From positions 1 to 64,000 of the forward strand of contig JAZRWH010000003.1 of assembly GCA_045599585.1 (NCBI GenBank): a stretch of 64,000 nt of DNA, written 5' to 3'. The notes beneath the pieces are model-generated. The model ran no database searches. It was not told the DNA's origin and worked only from the letters and a program-made list of their open reading frames with translations. How positions within the stretch are numbered: position 1 is the first letter of the stretch; each line of letters starts with the position of its first letter. The DNA is from RGIG464 sp045599585 (GTDB lineage Bacteria > Myxococcota_A > Bradymonadia > UBA4248). Positions 23,600-34,100 of the stretch are shown piece after piece. A program made the translations under genes and the position numbers.

Positions 23600-26500
23600 A
23601 TGTTCATCCAGGATATGTTTCGTGAAGACATCCATCGCAAGATTAATGGCGTCATTAAGGTCGATCAGAATGCTGTCGATGTGATTGAGCAGGAAGTGCG
23701 AGAGTACGTCATTACAAAGGAATTAAAAAAACACTTTATTTCGTTTTTTAAATTCTATGGGGATGCATTCAACGAACCGACGGCGGATGTGGGTGTTTGG
23801 ATTTCGGGCTTCTTTGGATCAGGTAAATCGCATTTCTTGAAGATGCTGTCTTATATTCTCGAGAATCGAGAAGTGAATGGTGTGAAGACGGTCGAGCTGT
23901 TTCGAGAAAAATTTGAGGATGATCCTGCCACATTTATGCTGATCGACAAAGCAACCCGTGCCAAAACAGAGACGATTCTATTTAATGTCGATATTCAGAG
24001 TTCGATCAATAAAGACGATACCGCTGTTTTGCGAGTCATCGCCAAGGTTTTCTTCAATCATCTCGGATTTTATGGCGAAGACCTCAAAGTTGCGATGTTG
24101 GAAAAGTTCATCGAACAAGAGGGGAAAACAGAGGCATTTTGTCGCGTTTTTGAGCAAAAGAAGGGAAAACCGTGGGTTGAACAGAGAAATGCTTATGCTT
24201 TTAATGGCAAAATTGTCGTTCAAACACTGGTTGAAGTGCTCGATATGCGCGAGTCGGATGCACAAGCTTGGCTTATGGATAAATCATCGGTCAATTATAG
24301 CATTGCGCAGCTCGTCGACGACATTAAAGCATATGTCAATAGCAAGCCAGCCAACTTCCGACTGTTGTTCATGATCGACGAAGTGGGGCAGTACATTGGT
24401 GGAAATACGAGTCTTTTGCTTAATTTGCAGTCGATTGTCGAAAAACTTGGTAGCGAGTGTTATGGTAAAGTTTGGGTCATGTGTACCGGCCAGGAAGCCA
24501 TTGATGAGATCATTAAAGTGCGGAATGATGAGTTTTCACGCATTCAGGCGCGATTTAAGACGCGTCTGTCATTAACATCATCTTCAGTAGATGAAGTCAT
24601 TCAAAAACGTATTCTGAAGAAAAAAGAAGATGCTGCAGCCAAGCTCGTATCGATGTATCATACAAATGATTCTGTTTTGAGAAATTTGTTTACGTTTTCT
24701 AATGCGGTATTAGACATTAAAGGTTTTGGTGGAGCACAAGAGTTTTCGGGCAATTTTCCGTTTGTACCTTATCAATTCATCATCATGCAGAAGGTATTTG
24801 CTGAGATCCGCAAGCATGGTAATGCCGGTAAGCATTTGTCGGGTGGCGAGCGATCGATGTTGTCTGGGTTTCAGGAGGCAGCGCAAGAACTTTGTAGAAA
24901 TCATAAAGATGAATACGCGCTCGTGCCGTTTCACCTGTTTTATGACACTGTTCATACCTTCCTCGATAGTGCCATTCGCCGTGTCATAGAGCGATGCCAA
25001 AATGCTGCTGATGCAGGCGAGGGGCTTGAGCATTATGATGTCAGCGTACTCAAACTTTTATATTTGATTCGTTACGTAAATGATATTCCGTCGAAGATTG
25101 AAAACATTGTCATACTTATGGCAGACGATATTAGAACGGATAAAATTCAACTTCGAGATAAAGTTCTCAAATCGCTCGAACGTTTGTTGAAGCAGAATTA
25201 TATAGGTCATTCTGGCGAATGTTATAATTTTCTCACAGATGAAGAACAAGAAATTCAAAGAGAAATCAAGAATACTTTTATTGATACGGCTGATATCGTA
25301 AAACATATTCATGAAATTATATATGGCGATATTTATACGAAGAAAAAATTCCATTTTAATAAGAACGATTTTGAGTTTGATAAACGCGTTGATGGAATAG
25401 GTAATATATCCAATTCTGGCATGGGATTGCTGTTTTTAACAGATGCTACGGATAAGACTGAAAAAAACGATATACAGCTTATGGTTAAATCTAAATCCTT
25501 GGCGATCGTTGTACTCGACGAAAACGAGGGATACACCTGCTATGAAGCGCTTGAATGTGCCGCAAAAATTCGAAAATACGTCAAACAACGCAATGTGACT
25601 CAGCTGCCAAAAACGATTCAAGGAATTATTGAAAAACAGAATGAAGAAGCCGCGCATTACGAAGCAATGGCAACAGAAGCGCTAAAAAATGCTATCGTTA
25701 AGGCACGATATTTTGTTGATGGTGAACGCAAAGAAGACTTTAATGGCAAAGATGCTAAAGCCAAGATTGATCAAGCTTTAGAATATCTTGTCGTTCATGT
25801 ATATAGTGAATTAGATCTTATTACGAAGAACTTCAACAATGATGCAGATATAGAAAACGTATTGTCCGGCCAGGTTCAGAGCGATTTGAATGGCCAAGTG
25901 TCTAACGCCGATGCTTGTGCAAAAGTCGAAGAGTACATCGACATGCAGTTTATTAAAAAGTTACCTACCTCAATGTTCGACATTCAAAGCCGATATCAGG
26001 CAAAACCATACGGATGGAAAGAAATTGACATTGCTGCTGTTGTTGCACAACTCATTCATGATCAAAAAGTGACGATCAAATATGCCGGTAAGACGATTCA
26101 CCCTACTGACAAAAAACTCGTTGAAATGCTTCGCAAAAAAACTGAAATTGGCAAAACAACAATTTCTAAACGCCAATCGGTGACTGCTTCAAATATGAAG
26201 GAAGCTAAATCTTTTTTACGCGAATACTTCGATATTATGGATGTCCCTGATGATGAAGACGGGCTCGTCAAGTTAATTTGTGATCGTTTCGGTGCACAAA
26301 AACATCATTACGATGATCTGCTTGCAAAATACACGACAAAACCCTATCCAGATAAGGAGCTTGTGACCAAAGCTGCTCGGTTAATCGCTGACATTCTGTC
26401 GCATCAAAAAGATAATATAGCCCTCGTTTCCTCTGTCATCAAGTATCAGGACGATCTTCTGGACAGTAAAGACGATATGCATAACGTCGAAGCCTTTTTC

Positions 26501-27166
26501 AAGAATCAGGTTCAGATCTTCGATGCGGCTGTAAAACTCATTTCCGATTTGGAAAATGAACTCGATTACCTCGCCAAATCTGGAGTTGCGTTCAATGCCC
26601 TAAATAGTATTCGCCAGCGCATCAATGTTCAGGGCAAGTTCAATTACAAGTGTATCCCCGAACTCAATACGTTGATGAAAACCGTGACTGATGGTTATAC
26701 GAGTTTGCTACTGGAAAAGCGCTCCGACATTCTCGAAATTATTCGTCAATGCATGGAAACCATTCACAACGCCGCCGGAAATCACAAACTTGCCAAATCC
26801 GAAAGCGACAAGGCAGAAGCTTTCTATACCCAGAAGAAACAACGTATTTCAGAACTCGAGGTGCTTTCACTCCTAGATGCCATGGTGCCAACCCTCGTCG
26901 AAGAAAAAGACGAAACATGCGCTCGCATCAAAGATATTCTGACGCCAGCCCCTGTCGTTGAACCAGACACCAAAAAGAAATCATCCAAGAAATCAGCTCC
27001 TGTAGCGCCTTTAACCGTCAACAAGCCCGTTCACACCTACAATCGTTCTGTCGTCTTCCCCTCAGAGCGTATCGACGATGAAACTCAGTTAGACGAATAC
27101 CTCGCCCGCGTGCGTAAACAGCTTGTCGAATACCTGTCGAAGGGCGAATGCATTCAGTTGAAGTGA
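23600..27166 (+). CDS. brxC: BREX type-1 ATPase BrxC
   Basis: 1188 residues, full family length. It starts MFIQDMFREDIHRKINGVIKV, the BrxC hallmark, and has Walker A GSGKS (residues 73-77 within WISGFFGSGKSHFLKML) and Walker B FMIDEVGQYIG with D260 and E261. BrxC is the large P-loop ATPase of BREX phage defence, which with PglX methylates host DNA at a non-palindromic site and blocks phage replication. The middle and C-terminal parts are helical, ending in a Lys/Ser-rich linker (KKKSSKKSAP) and a final helix ECIQLK. I chose the ATG at 23600 because AGGAGA lies at the right distance; a TTG at 23567 would add eleven residues. No frame break is seen, so this gene remains intact inside a decayed locus. 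Confidence 0.9.
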   Translation: MFIQDMFREDIHRKINGVIKVDQNAVDVIEQEVREYVITKELKKHFISFFKFYGDAFNEPTADVGVWISGFFGSGKSHFLKMLSYILENREVNGVKTVELFREKFEDDPATFMLIDKATRAKTETILFNVDIQSSINKDDTAVLRVIAKVFFNHLGFYGEDLKVAMLEKFIEQEGKTEAFCRVFEQKKGKPWVEQRNAYAFNGKIVVQTLVEVLDMRESDAQAWLMDKSSVNYSIAQLVDDIKAYVNSKPANFRLLFMIDEVGQYIGGNTSLLLNLQSIVEKLGSECYGKVWVMCTGQEAIDEIIKVRNDEFSRIQARFKTRLSLTSSSVDEVIQKRILKKKEDAAAKLVSMYHTNDSVLRNLFTFSNAVLDIKGFGGAQEFSGNFPFVPYQFIIMQKVFAEIRKHGNAGKHLSGGERSMLSGFQEAAQELCRNHKDEYALVPFHLFYDTVHTFLDSAIRRVIERCQNAADAGEGLEHYDVSVLKLLYLIRYVNDIPSKIENIVILMADDIRTDKIQLRDKVLKSLERLLKQNYIGHSGECYNFLTDEEQEIQREIKNTFIDTADIVKHIHEIIYGDIYTKKKFHFNKNDFEFDKRVDGIGNISNSGMGLLFLTDATDKTEKNDIQLMVKSKSLAIVVLDENEGYTCYEALECAAKIRKYVKQRNVTQLPKTIQGIIEKQNEEAAHYEAMATEALKNAIVKARYFVDGERKEDFNGKDAKAKIDQALEYLVVHVYSELDLITKNFNNDADIENVLSGQVQSDLNGQVSNADACAKVEEYIDMQFIKKLPTSMFDIQSRYQAKPYGWKEIDIAAVVAQLIHDQKVTIKYAGKTIHPTDKKLVEMLRKKTEIGKTTISKRQSVTASNMKEAKSFLREYFDIMDVPDDEDGLVKLICDRFGAQKHHYDDLLAKYTTKPYPDKELVTKAARLIADILSHQKDNIALVSSVIKYQDDLLDSKDDMHNVEAFFKNQVQIFDAAVKLISDLENELDYLAKSGVAFNALNSIRQRINVQGKFNYKCIPELNTLMKTVTDGYTSLLLEKRSDILEIIRQCMETIHNAAGNHKLAKSESDKAEAFYTQKKQRISELEVLSLLDAMVPTLVEEKDETCARIKDILTPAPVVEPDTKKKSSKKSAPVAPLTVNKPVHTYNRSVVFPSERIDDETQLDEYLARVRKQLVEYLSKGECIQLK

Positions 27167-27227
27167 TGCACGGTGCGTAGCGGAGATGAGCTCTTACTAC
27201 ACACTACCTACGACTCACTACGATACA

Positions 27228-27245
27228 GCCGTGTCGCGACACGGC
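27228..27245 (+). promoter_or_regulatory. 18-bp perfect palindrome between brxC and pglX
   Basis: GCCGTGTCGCGACACGGC, followed by TCTTTT, lies in the 100 bp between the brxC stop and the conserved PglX start. It could act as an attenuator or processing hairpin. The T run is short and interrupted by one C. Confidence 0.5.
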
Positions 27246-27266
27246 TCTTTTCACAACCCACTAAAA

Positions 27267-29849
27267 ATGGACAAAAACTCGATTAAAAAATACGCCATAT
27301 TTGCCCGCACAGAACTGTTAAAGCGCGTGACGCAAAAAGCTGCACAGTATGAGATTACAGCGACATCGCAAAACGATTTGAATGCCGAAAGAATAGGCAC
27401 ACGCCTTTTGGATTTGGATGAAAAAAGGCAATATCGTTCGCTGGTACGCAAGATTAAGCAGGTTGGGTTTGCGCAAGCTATGGAAGAAGCCGCGTACACA
27501 TGGTTCAATCGCTTTTGTGCGCTGCGATTTATGGAAGTCAACGGGTATCTGCCTTCACATATTCGAGTCTTCACGGATGAGAGCAACACTTTTAATCCGC
27601 AAATTTTAACAGAAGCGATTCAACTTGGCGAAAAATTTGATAATATCGATATGAATCGAGTTTTCAATTATATCGAAAAAGCTGATGCCAAGGGACAGCT
27701 TTATCAGTACCTTCTTGTGACGCAGTGTAACGCGCTGCAAAACGTGCTACCTGGAATTTTTGCTAAAATAGAAGATTACACGGAATTGTTATTTCCTAAT
27801 AATCTATTAGATAAAGACAGTGTGCTTGGGCGCTTGATTTCAGATATTCCTGAAGAGTATTTTTGCATGGAAAGCGAGGATGGGCAGATTGAAATTATAG
27901 GATGGCTATACCAGTATTATATTTCTGACAAGCGCGAAGAAGTCATCGATCCCTTGCACGGAAAATTCATTCGTGTCGAAGATATTCCCGCTGCAACGCA
28001 AGTATTTACAACAGATTGGGTCGTTCGCTATATTACAGATAATAGCGTCGGTCGCTATTGGCTAGATCACAATCCAAATAGTTCATTAGCGACAGAACTG
28101 GCTTATTTGGTCAAGAATGATGTTATGTTGACTTCGACGAGAGGGTTAAAACCGCAGGACGTTACTGTTTTTGATCCTTGTGTCGGGTCGGGTCATTTTC
28201 TCGTTTATGCCATCGATGTATTGATGAAAATATATCGTGAGTATGGCTATTCCGATCGAGATGCCATTTCTGAAATTATCAGTCATAATATATTCGGTTT
28301 AGATATTGATGAGCGCTCAGTTGAAATGGCCTATTTTGCTATTATGATGAAAGGCTGTCAGTACGATAAGCGCTTTTTAAGACGTGGGATTCATCCACAG
28401 ATTTATAAATTGTCCGATAGCCAATTCGTTGATGAAGAATTTGTAAATTATTTTTGTGAAAATAATACAAAAATGCGAAATGATGTCTTAGCTCTAATTG
28501 AGAAATTTAAAGATGGGCTTGAGGCTGGTTCGCTCGTTCAAATACCTCCTGTAGATTGCGAAGCTTTGGCGCAACGTGCAGCGAATTTGGGAATACAGAA
28601 AAATTTATTTTATCATCAGCAACTCGTGTCATTTACCAATTTGATTCATACTGCGCGTTTGCTGTCGTCTAAGTATGCTGCAGTTATCACCAATCCGCCT
28701 TATTTGAATAAATATGATTTGGTTTTAAAGGCTTTTTTAAATAAAAATTACAAAGATTATGCCGGAGATTTATTTAGCGTTTTTGTATACAAATGTACAC
28801 AATTTTGTGTTCCAAAGGGCTACACTGGCTTAATGACGCCTAACGTTTGGATGTTTATTAAAAGTTATGAGAAATTGCGCCGTTATATCATTACAAATCA
28901 CTCTATAACGACGCTTGTTCAAATGGCAAAGGGTGCATTTTTTAGCGAAGCAACCGTCGATGTTTGTGCGTTTGTGATTCAATGTCAGACTACAGATCGC
29001 GAAGGTATATACTTTAGACTCGAAGCTTTTTCGGGTAATATGGATGACCAAAATGAGAAACTTGTTGAGGCCTTGGCTGATCCGAGTTGTAATTATAAGT
29101 ATTGCGCATCCTCTTCGTTGTTCAAAAATCTTCCAGGAATGCCTATCGGCTATTGGGCTGGCGAACAGCTTTTAAAAGCATTTAAAACCGGTCATGCTCT
29201 CGAAACGAATGCATCTCCTCGACAGGGGCTTGCTACAACTGATAATAATAAATATCTTCGCCATTGGTACGAAGTCGATCATCGTCGTATTGGCTTTGGC
29301 CTTGACAAAAAAGCTGCAATGACGAGCGATATAAAGTGGTTTCCATATAATAAAGGCGGTGAATTTCGCAAGTGGTATGGAAATCAAGATTATATTGTCA
29401 ATTATCAACACGATGGTGCAGAAATTAAAAACGATGTGCTAACGAAATATCCTTATCTGAAAACGCCCGATTTTGTTGTCAAGAATCCTGATACTTATTT
29501 TAGCCCAAGCCTGAGTTGGTCGAAGATATCAAGTGGTAGTGCCGCGTTTCGATACTTCCCTCAGGGGTTTCTTTATGACGTTTCTGGGTGTAGTATCTTC
29601 TTCGATCAAGAAAGCGACTTGCTCTACGATGCTGGTTTTTTGAATGGTGCGATCTGCGCTAAAATACTCGAGATCATTTCGCCAACATTGAATTACGAAA
29701 CGGGGCATATTGCCATTCTGCCTATTATTGAGTCGGACGAACACAAGGAACGCGTAGAACAGCTTGTAAAAGAAAATATAGAGCTATCTAAAGAAGACTG
29801 GAATAACAGTGAATTGAGCTGGGCGTTTAAGAAACATGTGCTCATTTAA
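27267..29849 (+). CDS. pglX: BREX adenine-specific methyltransferase PglX, N-terminal part
   Basis: 860 residues from the ATG at 27267, where MDKNSIKKYAIFARTELLKRV matches the normal PglX N-terminus. An in-frame ATG at 27186 would prepend 27 unrelated residues. SAM-binding motif I is DPCVGSGHF (from D303) and the amino-methyltransferase motif IV is NPPY (476-479). PglX methylates adenine in host DNA for self-recognition and is usually about 1200 residues. This frame stops at FKKHVLI, a point where full-length relatives run on through a short linker into the C-terminal domain, which is encoded separately by the next gene. Partners BrxB, PglZ and BrxL are not visible. Confidence 0.88.
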   Translation: MDKNSIKKYAIFARTELLKRVTQKAAQYEITATSQNDLNAERIGTRLLDLDEKRQYRSLVRKIKQVGFAQAMEEAAYTWFNRFCALRFMEVNGYLPSHIRVFTDESNTFNPQILTEAIQLGEKFDNIDMNRVFNYIEKADAKGQLYQYLLVTQCNALQNVLPGIFAKIEDYTELLFPNNLLDKDSVLGRLISDIPEEYFCMESEDGQIEIIGWLYQYYISDKREEVIDPLHGKFIRVEDIPAATQVFTTDWVVRYITDNSVGRYWLDHNPNSSLATELAYLVKNDVMLTSTRGLKPQDVTVFDPCVGSGHFLVYAIDVLMKIYREYGYSDRDAISEIISHNIFGLDIDERSVEMAYFAIMMKGCQYDKRFLRRGIHPQIYKLSDSQFVDEEFVNYFCENNTKMRNDVLALIEKFKDGLEAGSLVQIPPVDCEALAQRAANLGIQKNLFYHQQLVSFTNLIHTARLLSSKYAAVITNPPYLNKYDLVLKAFLNKNYKDYAGDLFSVFVYKCTQFCVPKGYTGLMTPNVWMFIKSYEKLRRYIITNHSITTLVQMAKGAFFSEATVDVCAFVIQCQTTDREGIYFRLEAFSGNMDDQNEKLVEALADPSCNYKYCASSSLFKNLPGMPIGYWAGEQLLKAFKTGHALETNASPRQGLATTDNNKYLRHWYEVDHRRIGFGLDKKAAMTSDIKWFPYNKGGEFRKWYGNQDYIVNYQHDGAEIKNDVLTKYPYLKTPDFVVKNPDTYFSPSLSWSKISSGSAAFRYFPQGFLYDVSGCSIFFDQESDLLYDAGFLNGAICAKILEIISPTLNYETGHIAILPIIESDEHKERVEQLVKENIELSKEDWNNSELSWAFKKHVLI

Positions 29850-29913
29850 TTCGAAATACATCGTGCGTCACTCTCTCAAAAACATGTGTCAATTATTCCG
29901 TATTTCGAATTAA
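29846..29913. repeat. Inverted and direct repeats at the pglX break
   Basis: TTAATTCGAAATAC (29846-29859) and GTATTTCGAATTAA (29900-29913) are a perfect 14-bp inverted pair spaced by 40 bp. The left arm contains the stop of the first pglX part. A direct repeat AAACATGTG occurs at 29832-29840 and 29880-29888. Together they mark a local duplication or insertion exactly at the split. Confidence 0.8.
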
Positions 29914-29941
29914 CTAAATCCTAAGATAATGGAGTTATAAT

Positions 29942-30928
29942 ATGGGAATACTCATAGCTGATAAATATAAAGCCTGGGAAGACGAATGCAATACACGTTT
30001 TCATAAGCTCAAAGCGAATGAAGAAGAGCTGAACCGCATTTTTATTGACATTTATGGCTTGCAGAACGAATTGACACCTGAAGTCGAAGATAAAAATGTC
30101 ACGGTGCACAGAGCGGATTTGGTACGTGAAATCAAAAGTCTGATTTCGTACGCTGTTGGCTGTATGTTTGGCCGCTATTCATTGGATAAGGCAGGACTAT
30201 GTTATACTGGCGGCGACTTTAATGCGATGTTTAAGATGATATCGAGTACGCCGGATGTCAAACACGATGGTCACAAAAGTCGGTATTATCTCAAAGAGTG
30301 TCTCGATACTCAAACTGCCAATCCCAAAACACAAAACGTTTTTGGTGTGGATGCTGACAATATTATTCCGATTACCGATGATGAGTATTTCGCTGATGAC
30401 ATTGTGAGTTTTTTTGTTGAATTTATAAGTATTGCCTATGGTGCAGATACGCTTGAAGCCAACCTAAGATATATTGCCGATGCACTTGGAGGTAAAGGAA
30501 CGCCGAGAGACATCATTCGTGCGTATTTTTTGAATGATTTTTATGCGGATCACCTAAAAGTATATCAAAAACGTCCGATCTATTGGCTGTTTAGTTCTGG
30601 TAAAAAAAATGGGTTTAAGTGTCTGATTTACATGCATCGCTATCAGCCGGATACAATTGCTCGCATTCGCACGGATTACATTCACGAGCTTCAATCGCGT
30701 TATATCACGAGCACAACCAATATCGAAACGCGCTTGCAGTCTACTTCTGGTAGCGATGCAGTAAAGCTCAAAAAACAGCTTAAAAAATTGCAAGAACAAT
30801 CGGACGAACTTAATAAATACGAAGAAAAGATTCATCACCTCGCTGATCAAATGATTGCCATTGATTTGGATGATGGCGTGAAGGTGAATTACGAGAAGTT
30901 TGGAGATGTACTTGCTGTTGTGAATTAG
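29942..30928 (+). CDS. pglX: PglX C-terminal part, separate reading frame
   Basis: 328 residues, beginning MGILIADKYKAWEDECNTRF and continuing KLKANEEELNRIFIDIYGLQ, then NELTPEVEDKNVTV and SYAVGCMFGRYSLD, which is the C-terminal domain of type-1 PglX. Together with the first part (860 residues) the sum is about 1190, the full family length, so almost nothing is lost. The frame differs by two from the first part, and stops lie between them. It has its own SD (GGAG at 29930-29933, eight bases before ATG), so it could be translated as a separate subunit that reassociates. The C-terminal helices (KLKKQLKKLQEQSDELNKYEEKIHHL) are a coiled coil. Confidence 0.85.
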   Translation: MGILIADKYKAWEDECNTRFHKLKANEEELNRIFIDIYGLQNELTPEVEDKNVTVHRADLVREIKSLISYAVGCMFGRYSLDKAGLCYTGGDFNAMFKMISSTPDVKHDGHKSRYYLKECLDTQTANPKTQNVFGVDADNIIPITDDEYFADDIVSFFVEFISIAYGADTLEANLRYIADALGGKGTPRDIIRAYFLNDFYADHLKVYQKRPIYWLFSSGKKNGFKCLIYMHRYQPDTIARIRTDYIHELQSRYITSTTNIETRLQSTSGSDAVKLKKQLKKLQEQSDELNKYEEKIHHLADQMIAIDLDDGVKVNYEKFGDVLAVVN

Positions 30929-30963
30929 ATTTGGGTTTTTGTTATAAGTAGTATGATATAGGC

Positions 30964-31075
30964 GTGCGTACTGAGCTGCGTTAGCGGCGAGGAGCACGCT
31001 TCGTTCGGCGTATGAAATAGCCGAACGGGCGAAGCGTATGGCGTTAGCCATAGCGAAGCCATCATTGTTAAATAG
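30964..31075. repeat. Hairpin-rich sequence downstream of pglX
   Basis: GTTCGGC-GTAT-gaa-ATA-GCCGAAC is a clear minus-strand family member. Around it are further GCTTCG/CGAAGC and TATGGC/GCCATA pairings that overlap. No pglZ or brxL coding sequence is present between pglX and the next gene. Confidence 0.55.
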
Positions 31076-31079
31076 CCCG

Positions 31080-31120
31080 AAAAAAAGCGAGCCGTATTGA
31101 CGAAAGGTCAATAGGCTCGC
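31080..31120 (-). terminator. Terminator of the 1612-residue gene, bulged-hairpin type
   Basis: On the minus strand GCGAGC-C-TATTGAC...GTCAATA-C-G-GCTCGC is followed by a T run (A run 31080-31086 on plus). It is both a perfect member of the CTAT/ATACG hairpin family and, by position and T tract, an intrinsic terminator. Confidence 0.7.
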
Positions 31121-31157
31121 AAGATGGATTTATAATAATAGAATTTATAAAAACGAA

Positions 31158-34100
31158 TTATTTGCGCTTAGCGCGTCCGAAAAGGATGAGCGTCTCAATT
31201 GCGGGGAAGAGCATGGTATCTTTGGGGGCGTGATAAACGGCATTTTGGACATCGAGGGGTGTTTCGATGAACTGGACCTCTTCGTAGAGTGGGAACCAGT
31301 GATGGGCGTTGAGCGTGCATGAAGGAATAGATTCGCGACGTAGGATATCCACGGAATCGTTGCGGTTGAAGGGGAAGTAGCCGTGCGCGGCGTCGATGCC
31401 GACCTGTGAGTCATTGGGTGTGCCGTTAGGGAGGGCATCGGAGCGCGTTTGATCGTAGAAGTGGCTTGTCATGTAGTAGAGTACTTCTGGGATGCAGACG
31501 TCGGCGACGCCTTGGACTTCGGTACTGATGACGGACGGGGTGTATTGTCCGTCACGCGAGAGTTGTTCGAGGCCGTCGATGGAGAGGCTTTCGACGCTAT
31601 TGAGCGACATCGTGATGATGGGCGCATCGAGGGTTTTGCGGATGAGGTCAAAGATAAACTCAGTGAAGGGGGTAGAGGTAATGGCGGAGTAGGATTTTAG
31701 GACTTTTTCGACACCGATGAGGGTGTTTCGTAGGATTTCAACGCCAGCTGTGGCGTGAGGGGAGCCATTGAGAGCCGAGAAGAGGAAGTGGCGCGCGACG
31801 AGGTTATTGAGTTTGGCGCGGTCTTCGGGCGTTGACGCCATGAGGTTGGATTCAGCGCGCATCATGTTTGCGCAGCCTTGACTGTAGCCGAGGAGCATGA
31901 AGGGGCCGTCGATATTGCGAATATCCTGTTCGAGGATTTCGGCATTGAAAGCGAGCGATTTAATATTGCCTGTATTGGAGCGAATAAAGTCGATATCGCG
32001 TTCATTTTTGAGGCGCTGTACGGCATTACTGAGCTCGTGTCCTTTTTGGCCTTCGGTAATGACACCTGGGGCGAAGAGGACCTTGAGATTGATGTTTCCA
32101 GGCGCGGGACGAGTATCTAGCCACGAGAGCGGGTCTCGACGTCGAGCTTCGCGATCAGCGTCGCGATTGAAGAGAACATCGATGATCGCGTTTCGTCTTT
32201 CAATGCGGCTAAGTTGTGCGATTGTGTCTTGAGGAATGCCAGAGCGGGCGTTGAACCATTGTCGGACGTGGTCAATATTGTTGATTAGATCATCGTCGAG
32301 GGTTTGAATGAGGAGTGCTTCGTAGGTTCTGGCATAGAATTTTTTGAAATCGGTATTTTGGAAGGCGTCAGGATACTTCGCGAGTACGGCGGCAGCGACG
32401 CGCCACGCGTAGGCATATGCTTTTTGAGCAGCTTTAGCATCGAGTTCGTTGTAGGAACCGTTATGGATAGCGTCGACACATTTTTTGCCGAGAGCGTCTG
32501 CTTTTTCGAGGCCGCGTACAATTTCGGCGATATCGTCTTTGTCTGGCTGACGTTCGATGTGCGGTGGAAGTTTGGGATTATTTTGAGCGTTTTTGAGAGA
32601 AGTGGCTGTAGCGGTACGTTCGGAGCGCATGCGGAGTTTTGCAGCATCGTAAGCCGTGAAACCGTTGATAGCATGTGCGACTTCGTAGAGTTTTTCGATG
32701 TAGCTTTCGGAAGCTTTAGAGCCCCCAGGCATGTAATCTGATCGGCGCGGGATGTCGAGTTCAAGCAAGTCGCTGAGTACCTTCACTCGATCGACAGGAG
32801 TGCTAAGCAGCGTTTGATCTTCCGCGAGGAAGGACATGAGCATACTCGTTAGGATACGGTCGCTATAGGCACCTGCTTCATAAAACGCGGCACGGGCAAA
32901 GGTTTTGCCACGTTTGACGAGGTATTCGAGGAGACGGGACTGATTAAGCTGAACGAGTTGACTCGTAAGTCGGCTGGCAATGCCAGCGCTTAGCAGACGT
33001 CCAATGTCTTCGGGCGTGACCCAGGTTGTGAAACACTCGACGAGTGGATTGCTTTCAATATTATATATAGATGGGTCACGAAGCTCTGAAATATCTGAGA
33101 TGGTTGGAAGAAGTTTTTCTTCAGCATCGAGGATTGATTGGAGGAAATAGTCGATGTTGAAGTCTTGAATAATAAAAGATCCTTCGCGTGGTTCTTGTTT
33201 GAGAATACGTTTTTTAATCGCAACGAGGTGGCGAAGTTTGGCACATTGTTCTGTTGTAAAGTCTTGAGTGTGGTTTGCGATGAGCCATTCGAGCTGACGA
33301 ATGGTAAACCCAGCGGCGTAGTGGAAAATGCGGGCGCGTGTCGTTTTACTGTCAATGAGGAGCGGAGCATTGTCGCCGTAGAGGGCATATCGTTCTTCGG
33401 GGGTCGTGATGTTGAGATCGTAGAGGTGGTTTGCGCTTGGGAGCAATAGAATGCTAGACTCTGTTTCGGAGCAAGGTTCATTGTTCGTTGGTGCGGGCAT
33501 GTGGAAAGGGAGCCCTGTAAGGGCTTTTTCGAGTACACGGAAAGCCGGCGCAAGGTGAGCAATATCATGATTGGGGAAGGCACGGCTAATGATGCTCATC
33601 AGTTTGTAAACATCGAAGCCGCGTGTTTGTACGATATCTTCCAAAATCGGTTGAAGTTGTGGAACTTCGTCGAGATTATCGAAGAGGAACAGCGAGATCA
33701 TCTTGGCGAACCATGGCATGGACACGGCATGGTTAAGATCGAGTGTAATGCCAAGTTCGCGGCAGCGGGCATACCAGCGTTTAACACGTTCGATAAAGCG
33801 CATTGGGGCTGGGCCGGTGACTTCGCTTAGCGCGAGTACGAATGACTCAATGTTTTGAAGGAGCGGCTTGTGGGAAAGAATGGAGACGAGTTTTTCTTTT
33901 TCGTGTTCAGGGTAAAACAGGGCATTAAAGAAGTGTTCATCAAAGAAACCGCAACCATCATAAAAATGGAGCATACCTTGTTCCGAGGCGTAAACGCGAA
34001 TGTGGCCTTCACCCGGGAAATCTGTGAAGAGGGGGGTTGTTTTTTTGCTGACACGCAGATTTGGAGAAACAGGGCTTTGCCACGCGAGTACGACTTGGGT

